Assembly (NCBI GenBank): GCA_964358485.1
Contig: CAYHPY010000056.1
Coordinates: 1 to 23,076 of the forward strand
From: CAYHPY01 sp964358485
GTDB taxonomy: Bacteria > Elusimicrobiota > Elusimicrobia > UBA1565 > UBA9628
DNA length: 23,076 nucleotides
Reading direction: 5' to 3'
Shown one piece after another: positions 16,388 through 21,268 of the stretch. How positions within the stretch are numbered: position 1 is the first letter of the stretch; every line of letters starts with the position of its first letter. Under the pieces are notes generated by a model. That model was not told the origin of the DNA, searched no databases, and saw only the letters and a program-made list of their open reading frames with translations. Made by a program: the position numbers and the translations under genes.

Positions 16388-16410
16388 GCCCCGGCGGCGC
16401 GGCCCGGGGC
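16388..16410. terminator. Second GC hairpin between convergent genes
   Basis: GCCCCGG (16388-16394) and CCGGGGC (16404-16410) form a 7-bp stem with a 9-nt loop. It sits just 12 bp beyond the stop of the small minus-strand gene. Like the neighbouring palindrome pair it lacks a T-tract. Confidence 0.35.
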
Positions 16411-16422
16411 GTACGCTTGGCG

Positions 16423-16605
16423 CTAGTACCGCGGCCTGGCGATGGGTCCGAGCATCGCGGCCAAGCTCATCATGTCCGAGCGGAGCCTTTCGTGCTGGGC
16501 CTCGAGTTCGTTCCACCCTCTCGCCAATTCCAACGGTTGATCTTCCCGACCTCGGCCGCGGCGGCCTCCGTGCCGTTCGGCCTTTCGAGCAGTCGTCCTC
16601 TTCAT
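16423..16605 (-). CDS. Small basic protein of unknown function (60 aa)
   Basis: 60 residues, ATG at 16605, stop at 16423. Coding is supported mainly by its control region: a near-consensus promoter lies upstream and AGAGGA sits about 8 nt before the ATG. The N-terminal third is strongly basic (MKRTTARKAERHGGRRGRGR); the rest is likely helical (NELEAQHERLRSDMMSLAAM), ending ARPRY. I do not recognise it. A nucleic-acid-binding role is conceivable from charge alone, but not shown. Its mRNA would be short and end at the GC hairpins 16349-16410. It could instead be a small RNA whose open frame is chance; frame conservation in relatives would decide. Confidence 0.55.
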   Translation of the reverse strand: MKRTTARKAERHGGRRGRGREDQPLELARGWNELEAQHERLRSDMMSLAAMLGPIARPRY

Positions 16606-16643
16606 GGAAGTATCCTCTTCTTGGGGGCGCGAGCTACACTCCC

Positions 16644-16672
16644 AGTATAGCCCCCGAACCCGATTTCGTCAA
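16644..16672 (-). promoter_or_regulatory. Near-consensus promoter of the 60-aa gene
   Basis: On the minus strand TTGACG (16672-16667), exactly 17 nt of spacer, then TATACT (16649-16644). This is one of the two closest sigma-70-type matches seen in the window. Predicted start near 16637, giving a leader of about 32 nt. Confidence 0.75.
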
Positions 16673-16688
16673 CACCCCTTTTTGCCCG

Positions 16689-16712
16689 TAGGGCCTAAAT
16701 TTTTTAGGGCCT
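16689..16712. repeat. Direct repeat TAGGGCCT pair upstream of subtilase 1
   Basis: TAGGGCCT occurs at 16689-16696 and 16705-16712, separated by an A/T run. The second copy continues as TTGGACCC. Read with the run between, it also gives an imperfect hairpin (GGCCTAAA against TTTAGGGCC with one bulged base). The core resembles the repeat units at 18704-18797. Confidence 0.5.
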
Positions 16713-16729
16713 TTGGACCCCCTATTTCG

Positions 16730-16738
16730 TGGTACAAT
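16730..16738 (+). promoter_or_regulatory. Extended -10 promoter of subtilase 1
   Basis: TGG-TACAAT (TGN extended -10) ends 8 nt before the ATG at 16747. No good -35 and no Shine-Dalgarno sequence are present, so the transcript would begin almost at the start codon. Confidence 0.5.
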
Positions 16739-16746
16739 AAAACCCC

Positions 16747-17937
16747 ATGAAAAAATTCATCGCCCTTTCCCTGCTGGTCCTGGCCCCCGCTTTCACGCAA
16801 GCCTCCGGTCCCGGACAGCGCCGTTTGCTCGTCGGCTTCGCCGACGAGACGGGCCTGGCGGAGCGGATGGAAGCGTTGACGCGGATCGGCGCCCGCCCCA
16901 TCGAGGACATCGCCGAGTTGGGAATCACCGTCGCGCAAATCCCGGTGGGAACCTTCACCACTATGGCCGACATGGCCGCCAAGGCCGGACCGGCTGTGAC
17001 CGCCATCGAGGAAGACGTCACCATCCAATGGCTCTCCGGTTCCGGTCCGCGTCGGGCGCCGGCCTTGCCGGGCCTCGATGAGGTTCTTTCCGCCGTTCCC
17101 GGCCTTTCTCCGCTGGTTCCCGGACCCAAGGAAGTTCCTTGGGGCGTGGCGCGGGTCAACGCTCCGGCGGCCTGGGCCAAAACCCGGGGGCAGTCCGTCC
17201 GGGTCGCGATCCTGGACACCGGCATCGACTCCACCCACCCCGACCTGGCGGGCAAGGTGGTCGAGTGCTACAACGCCCTCGACAAAAAAGCCTCCTGCGC
17301 CGACGACAACGGGCACGGGACCCATGTGGCCGGCACCATCGCGGCCGCCGTGGATCTCAAAGGGGTGGCCGGCGTGGCCCCGGGGGCCTCGTTGGTGGCC
17401 GTCAAGGTGCTCGACGGCGACGGCTCCTCCAGCCTGACTTCGGTGATCAAGGGCATTATCTGGTGCGGCAACCACAACATCCAGGTGGCCAACATGAGCC
17501 TGGGAGCGCCCACCGGCTTCATTTTCCTGCGCGCCGCCGTCATGTACGCCAAGGCCAAGGGCGTCGTGCTCGTGGCCGCCGCCGGCAACTCCGGCAAGGC
17601 CGTGGAATATCCCGCGGGCTATCCCGACGTCATCGCCGTCTCGGCCGGCGACCCTAAGGACCGGATCGCTGATTTCTCCAGCCGCGGCACCAAGGTCGAG
17701 TTCATCGCCCCCGGGACCGACATTCTTTCCACCGTGCCCGGAGGCCGCTGGGAAGCCTGGGACGGCACTTCCATGGCCACCCCCCATGTCGCCGGCCTAG
17801 CCGCCCTGGCCGTCTCCCGGGGCCACCAAGGCGTTGCCGCCGTCCGCTCGGCCTTGACCTCCGCCGCCCGCCCCCTCCCCGGCCTCACCTCCTCCGAACA
17901 AGGCCGCGGCCTAATCAACGCCTCCCTGATTAAATAG
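16747..17937 (+). CDS. Secreted subtilisin-like serine protease (S8), copy 1
   Basis: 396 residues. Signal peptide MKKFIALSLLVLAPAFTQA (1-19); an inhibitor-I9-like propeptide (about 25-96, ending EEDVTIQWL); then the S8 catalytic domain from PWGVARVNAPAAW (131-143). The triad is D157 (AILDTGID), H190 (NGHGTHVAGT) and S342 (GTSMATPHVAG), with oxyanion-hole N281 in AAAGNSG. All key residues are present, so it should be active after pro-domain removal. Cys174 and Cys184 could form a disulfide near the active-site loop; they are absent from the paralogue at 18871. It starts without a Shine-Dalgarno sequence but with an extended -10 box 8 nt upstream. The final G of its TAG stop is the first base of the RAYT element that follows, so any native downstream terminator has been displaced. 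Confidence 0.93.
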   Translation: MKKFIALSLLVLAPAFTQASGPGQRRLLVGFADETGLAERMEALTRIGARPIEDIAELGITVAQIPVGTFTTMADMAAKAGPAVTAIEEDVTIQWLSGSGPRRAPALPGLDEVLSAVPGLSPLVPGPKEVPWGVARVNAPAAWAKTRGQSVRVAILDTGIDSTHPDLAGKVVECYNALDKKASCADDNGHGTHVAGTIAAAVDLKGVAGVAPGASLVAVKVLDGDGSSSLTSVIKGIIWCGNHNIQVANMSLGAPTGFIFLRAAVMYAKAKGVVLVAAAGNSGKAVEYPAGYPDVIAVSAGDPKDRIADFSSRGTKVEFIAPGTDILSTVPGGRWEAWDGTSMATPHVAGLAALAVSRGHQGVAAVRSALTSAARPLPGLTSSEQGRGLINASLIK

Positions 17938-18606
17938 GGGACACCCACCATTTTTACTTTTCTCGCGGGGGGGCCTCCCGGGGCCCTTTTTCGCGAATCT
18001 CCTTCCTAATCGCATTTCCAGGGTCGAAAGGAATTCGGGACTTCCCAGCGGGCGTCCGCTTCGTTCGTGTTCCCGGAATGACCTCGGATCGTAGATGTCG
18101 CCCCCGCCCATCAGGGGCCGTTCGAAATTCGAAATTGATTCGCTCCTGACAAGGGGATCTCTGCGATTCTGAATTCGCGCGTTTGCGCTGCTCCAGGGAT
18201 AATCTTCCGCTTTCTCAACCAATCCGGCGCGGACCGGATTGAGCTCCACATAGTTCATCGCCCGAAGGCAATGTTCCTCATCCATGGGAAAGGATGAAAA
18301 TCGCCCTTGCCATAAATGCCCCGTCCAGCCTTGGCGCTCATTGATTCTCGCGGTGTAGTGTTGGTGAACATTCCCGAGCGTTTTCCGCATGCTGTCATTT
18401 TCCAAAGGAATCGCAACAAGGTGGACATGGTTGGGCATCAGGCAGTAGGCGAGGATTTCGATTCGGTGCCGGCGGCTGAACTTGGCCAACAGGCCGATGT
18501 AAGCGTGATAATCGGATTCCTCGAAGTAGGTCCTTTGGCGGCGATTTCCCCGCTGGGTGATGTGATGCGGGATTCCGGGAATGACGACTCGGGATTGTCT
18601 AGGCAT
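17911..18606 (-). CDS. REP-associated tyrosine transposase (RAYT, Y1/HUH)
   Basis: 231 residues, apparently intact. It begins MPRQSRVVIPGIPHHITQRG, typical of RAYT/Transposase_17 (IS200-related) proteins. The HUH motif is PNHVHLV (H60, H62); the probable nucleophile is Tyr119 in NYVELNPVRAGLV, by comparison with E. coli TnpA-REP (Y115). GHLWQGRFSSFPMDEEHCLR (97-116) is also a family segment. Such enzymes nick and join single-stranded DNA at hairpin sites. The C-terminal codons pass through the left terminal repeat (KSKNGGCP) and continue 26 bp into the antisense of the subtilase 1 gene, so its last residues (LFNQGGVD) come from the insertion site. It is the only gene of the 17937-18688 element. 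An AT-rich TATTAT lies just before the ATG. Confidence 0.92.
   Translation of the reverse strand: MPRQSRVVIPGIPHHITQRGNRRQRTYFEESDYHAYIGLLAKFSRRHRIEILAYCLMPNHVHLVAIPLENDSMRKTLGNVHQHYTARINERQGWTGHLWQGRFSSFPMDEEHCLRAMNYVELNPVRAGLVEKAEDYPWSSANARIQNRRDPLVRSESISNFERPLMGGGDIYDPRSFREHERSGRPLGSPEFLSTLEMRLGRRFAKKGPGRPPREKSKNGGCPLFNQGGVD
17937..17962 (+). repeat. Left terminal inverted repeat of the RAYT element
   Basis: 26 bp, starts GGGGACACCCACCATTTTTA. Differs from the right copy at two positions (A/C at base 11, T/C at base 25). Its first G is the last base of the subtilase stop codon. Confidence 0.75.
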
Positions 18607-18662
18607 ACCTATAATACGAACGAGCGGGGTATTTTGTTCCCGGATATGTCGATTCTAAGACG

Positions 18663-18688
18663 GGAAAGTAAAAATGGGGGGTGTCCCC
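18663..18688 (-). repeat. Right terminal inverted repeat of the RAYT element
   Basis: 26 bp, minus-strand reading starts GGGGACACCCCCCATTTTTA. It sits 57 bp before the transposase ATG and 16 bp before the first degenerate repeat unit. Confidence 0.75.
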
Positions 18689-18703
18689 GATTTGGTCAAT
18701 GGG

Positions 18704-18799
18704 CCTAGGCGGAGTAGGACTTGGGCCGGAGGGATATAGGACTTAGGACCTAGCGGGAAATAGGCCCTCGGACCCAGGCGGAGAGTGGGACTTTTGTCC
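18704..18799 (+). repeat. Four degenerate tandem ~23-nt repeats upstream of subtilase 2
   Basis: Units lie at 18704-18725, 18726-18748, 18749-18772 and 18773-18797, lengths 22, 23, 24 and 25. All follow CCnAGGCGGAnATAGGACTT plus a GG-rich end; unit 3 has GGCCCT in place of GGACTT. The last unit runs into GTGGGACTTTTGTCCAC (18785-18801), a small hairpin. The block fills most of the gap between the RAYT element and the subtilase 2 leader. Confidence 0.65.
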
Positions 18800-18870
18800 A
18801 CAATTGGGTCAGCACTGGTTATGGTCCTCGATCCGGGAACCCCTCCACGGATCGATAAAGGAGAAAGAAG

Positions 18871-20172
18871 ATGAAGAAGATGCTGACGCTGGTCCTGATG
18901 GCGACTTCGGGACTGGCCGCGTGGGCGGCTCCGACCGCCCCCAAGGCGGCCGGACCCAAAAGACTGATCGTGAGCTTCAAGCCGGGAGCCACGGCCGCGC
19001 AACGCGCGCAGGCCCTGAAATCCCTGGGAGCCAAGACCCTGGCGGTGATCAAGAGCAACGGGACTTCCAACGACGAGTTCGAGGCGATGCTGGTGGAGTC
19101 CTCGGCTTCCGGTCCCGTGGCCAAGCCCTTGGCCCCCAAGGCGGGCTTCCGCAACGACATCTTCGGCAACGCCGCCTCGGGCGGGTCCTTCACCGCCGCG
19201 GAGGAGATGGTGACCGTTGAGGAAGACGTCCGCGTTCAGTGGATCGAGTCGGCGGCCCCCAGCTTTCAGGCGGCGCCTCTTCCTTCCTTTAGTGGAGTCA
19301 TGTCCGGCGTTCCGCGCTTCCAGCACAACGCCGCGGTCTCGGGGGAGATTCCCTGGGGCGTGCGCCGCGTGAAGGCGCCGGCCGCTTGGGACACCACGGA
19401 AGGCAAGGGAGTGAAGGTGGCCGTCATCGACACCGGGATCAAGGCCAATCACCCCGAACTGGACGGGCAGGTGGTGGGCGGCTACTCGGCCATCGACGAT
19501 TCCGAGGCCTACGAGTCCTGGCAGGACGACAACGGCCACGGGACGCACGTGGCCGGGACCATCGCGGCCAAGCGCGACGGCAAGGGCGTGGTCGGCGTGG
19601 CCCCCAAGGCCAAGCTTTACGGCGTCAAGGTTCTGGACGCCGACGGCTCCGGAAATCTCAGCGACGTGATCAAGGGCATCATCTGGGCCGCCAACAACAA
19701 CATCCAGGTGGCCAACATGAGCCTGGGTTCGCCGATGCCCAGCGAGACGATGCACCGGGCCCTGCGTTACGCCAAGGGCCGGAGCATGGTGGTCGTGGCC
19801 GCGGCCGGCAACTCCGGCGGCAGCGTGGGCTACCCGGGGGCTTACCCCGAGACCATCGCCGTCTCGGCGGCCGACTACAACGACAAGCTGGCGGATTTCT
19901 CCAGCCGCGGGGCGGAGGTGGATTTCATCGCCCCCGGAGTCGACGTGGTCTCCACCTGGCCCAACAACAACACGGTGAGCCTCTCGGGGACCTCGATGGC
20001 GGCTCCCCACGTGGCCGGCTTGGCGGCGTTGGCCGTGGCGCAGGGCGCGCGCGGTCTGGGCGGGCCGGACGGCGTGATGTCGGCGCTCAAGAAGTCGGCG
20101 AAAACCATCGGCCTGACCGCCACCGAGGAAGGGGCGGGCATGCCCGACGCGGGCCGCTTGATCGAGCAGTGA
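18871..20172 (+). CDS. Secreted subtilisin-like serine protease (S8), copy 2
   Basis: 433 residues, ATG at 18871 preceded by AAAGGAG. Signal peptide MKKMLTLVLMATSGLAAWAA (1-20); I9-like propeptide (about 30-125, ending EEDVRVQWI), longer than in copy 1 by an Ala/Gly/Ser-rich insert near 78-110; then the S8 domain from PWGVRRVKAPAAW (161-173). The triad is D187, H223 (NGHGTHVAGT) and S375 (GTSMAAPHVAG), with oxyanion-hole N314. The segment NIQVANMSLG and much of the core are shared with copy 1, marking a tandem duplication now split by the RAYT element. There are no cysteines, unlike copy 1. An intrinsic terminator follows at 20228-20262. No convincing promoter hexamers were found, although TTGTCC at 18794-18799 could be a -35 box. 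Confidence 0.93.
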   Translation: MKKMLTLVLMATSGLAAWAAPTAPKAAGPKRLIVSFKPGATAAQRAQALKSLGAKTLAVIKSNGTSNDEFEAMLVESSASGPVAKPLAPKAGFRNDIFGNAASGGSFTAAEEMVTVEEDVRVQWIESAAPSFQAAPLPSFSGVMSGVPRFQHNAAVSGEIPWGVRRVKAPAAWDTTEGKGVKVAVIDTGIKANHPELDGQVVGGYSAIDDSEAYESWQDDNGHGTHVAGTIAAKRDGKGVVGVAPKAKLYGVKVLDADGSGNLSDVIKGIIWAANNNIQVANMSLGSPMPSETMHRALRYAKGRSMVVVAAAGNSGGSVGYPGAYPETIAVSAADYNDKLADFSSRGAEVDFIAPGVDVVSTWPNNNTVSLSGTSMAAPHVAGLAALAVAQGARGLGGPDGVMSALKKSAKTIGLTATEEGAGMPDAGRLIEQ

Positions 20173-20227
20173 TCGGAGGGGAATTGAACCTGGAAAGAAT
20201 CTAACGGGCGGTCGGACGCGAAAAGGA

Positions 20228-20262
20228 GGCTGCCGGCGGAAACGCCGGCGGCCTTCTTATTT
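20228..20262. terminator. Bidirectional intrinsic terminator
   Basis: GGCTGCCGGCG (20228-20238), loop GAAA and CGCCGGCGGCC (20243-20253) form an 11-bp stem with one G-T pair. TTCTTATTT follows on the plus strand, and CCTCCTTTT on the minus strand. It closes subtilase 2 and, from the other side, the cupin gene whose stop lies at 20257-20259. Confidence 0.85.
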
Positions 20263-20688
20263 AACCAGCTTGAGGTCGAATGGGCCGGAGACCGACACCA
20301 TGAGCTCGGTTTTGACCCAGCCCTTGGTTTTGATGGTGTGGGTCATGCCCGCGGGAATGACGGCGTAGCCGCCCTTGCCCACGGAAAAGCTCTTGTCGCC
20401 CAGCCCGACGGTCATGCCCCCTTTGACCACGAAGAGGACTTCCTCGTGCGAGTGGGCGTGGGGAGGCAGGAAATAGCCGCCCGGAAAGCGCACCAGGCTT
20501 TGGATGGCGCTGGTCGCCTTGTCCTCGTGGATGAGGTGGTACTCGGCACCGGGGGGGACGCTTCCCGACGCCTTGAAGTCCAGCTCGCCAGCGTCTTTGA
20601 CCACGGCTCCCGCCGGTGGGGCGTCTCCCGCCAGGGCCAGACTGAACAAGGCCGCCGTCGCCGCGATCGCCGGGAGAATATTTTTCAT
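20257..20688 (-). CDS. Exported cupin-domain protein
   Basis: 143 residues, ATG at 20688. Signal peptide MKNILPAIAATAALFSLALA (1-20), then a single cupin barrel. Motif 1 is PHAHSHEEVLFVVKGG (76-91), with H77, H79 and E83. Motif 2 is GGYAVIPAGMTHTI (106-119), with H117. These four residues are the usual divalent-metal ligands, so a metal-binding periplasmic or secreted cupin is likely. The substrate or reaction cannot be told: single-domain cupins include enzymes, sensors and sugar- or organic-ligand-binding proteins. No Shine-Dalgarno sequence precedes the ATG; an extended -10 box ends 6 nt upstream. The gene converges on subtilase 2 and shares its terminator. Confidence 0.88.
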   Translation of the reverse strand: MKNILPAIAATAALFSLALAGDAPPAGAVVKDAGELDFKASGSVPPGAEYHLIHEDKATSAIQSLVRFPGGYFLPPHAHSHEEVLFVVKGGMTVGLGDKSFSVGKGGYAVIPAGMTHTIKTKGWVKTELMVSVSGPFDLKLVK

Positions 20689-20694
20689 GGCCCG

Positions 20695-20703
20695 AGTCTA
20701 GCA
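20695..20703 (-). promoter_or_regulatory. Extended -10 promoter of the cupin gene
   Basis: Read on the minus strand, TGC-TAGACT (20703-20695) ends 6 nt before the ATG at 20688. Transcription would start at or next to the A of the start codon, giving a leaderless mRNA. Confidence 0.45.
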
Positions 20704-20710
20704 AATCGAG

Positions 20711-20764
20711 GGGCCCAAATGGCCCAGGGACCATTGTCCCGCGCTACGGCCCCGATGGCCCATG
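20711..20764 (+). repeat. GGCCC-rich repeat region between cupin and pilin genes
   Basis: The run AAATGGCCCAGGGACC (20717-20732) closely resembles AAATAGGCCCTCGGACC in unit 3 of the 18704-18799 array. It continues into GGGAC-CATT-GTCCC (20727-20740), a perfect 5-bp hairpin like the GGGAC-TTTT-GTCC hairpin there. Further GATGGCCCAT-type words follow. Confidence 0.45.
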
Positions 20765-20784
20765 CGCTCGGCTTCCGACCTGGG

Positions 20785-20790
20785 TACACT
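20785..20790 (+). promoter_or_regulatory. Possible -10 box of the pilin gene
   Basis: TACACT at 20785-20790 would place the transcript start near 20797 and leave a ~24-nt leader containing AAAGGAGG. No matching -35 hexamer was found. Confidence 0.3.
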
Positions 20791-20820
20791 CAACGCATGA
20801 ACCCAAAGGAGGCTCATTTA

Positions 20821-21258
20821 ATGAAAAGCAGATTCGCCCTTCGCCGATCCCATGGCTTCACCCTTCTCGAGTTGATGATCGTGGTGGCCATCATCGGCAT
20901 CCTGGCGTCCATCGCCATGCCCAAGTTCGCCGAACTCATGGTCAAATCAAAGGAAGGGGCCATCAAGGGGAGCCTGGGGTCCTTGCGCTCCGCGGTGGGC
21001 ATTTATTTCGCGGACAACGAGGGGAAGTATCCGGCCGATTTGACCGTCTTGACCGCCAATGCTCGCTACCTTAAGGAAATGCCGTTCACCAAGGGTCTTC
21101 CCCTTCATTCCGATTCCTCGGCCGTCGCCCTCGCCATGGCCGCCGACGACTCCGCCGGTTGGACCTACAACGCCACGCCCGGAGACGCCAATAACGGGAT
21201 GGTGATGGTCAACTGCACCCACACCGACACCAAAGGCTCGATCTGGAGCAGTTACTGA
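20821..21258 (+). CDS. Type IV pilin-like protein (prepilin)
   Basis: 145 residues. The ATG at 20821 is chosen because AAAGGAGG ends about 9 nt upstream; an in-frame ATG at 20797 would only lengthen the leader peptide and lies before that site. The prepilin peptidase site is G12|F13 in RRSHG|FTLLELMIVVAIIG, with Glu17 as residue 5 of the mature pilin. The hydrophobic helix runs through about residue 33. The continuation KFAELMVKSKEGAIKGSLGS (35-54) and YFADNEGKYPADL (62-74) match the short pilins abundant in Elusimicrobiota. After cleavage it would assemble into a type IV pilus or pseudopilus at the inner membrane. No assembly ATPase, prepilin peptidase or secretin gene is in the window. It converges with polX with only 10 bp between the stops. 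Confidence 0.92.
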   Translation: MKSRFALRRSHGFTLLELMIVVAIIGILASIAMPKFAELMVKSKEGAIKGSLGSLRSAVGIYFADNEGKYPADLTVLTANARYLKEMPFTKGLPLHSDSSAVALAMAADDSAGWTYNATPGDANNGMVMVNCTHTDTKGSIWSSY

Positions 21259-21268
21259 GGCCGCCGGT

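Larger units (their letters stand above)
17937..18688. mobile_element. 752-bp RAYT element with terminal inverted repeats
   Basis: The ends are inverted repeats. The left end is GGGGACACCCACCATTTTTA... (17937-17962) and the right end read on the minus strand is GGGGACACCCCCCATTTTTA... (18688-18663), matching at 24 of 26 positions. They enclose one transposase gene. No target-site duplication is visible in the flanks (ATTAAATA on the left, GATTTGGT on the right), in keeping with HUH chemistry. The element lies between two paralogous subtilase genes and abuts the first one's stop codon. Confidence 0.8.

Noticed and set aside
18704..18799. CRISPR array
   Set aside because: Units are contiguous without spacers, degenerate and of uneven length (22-25 nt).
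16747..20172. Subtilase-containing defence or lantibiotic-processing system
   Set aside because: Both proteases have secretion signals and propeptides, and no lanthipeptide precursor, modification enzyme or defence effector is nearby.
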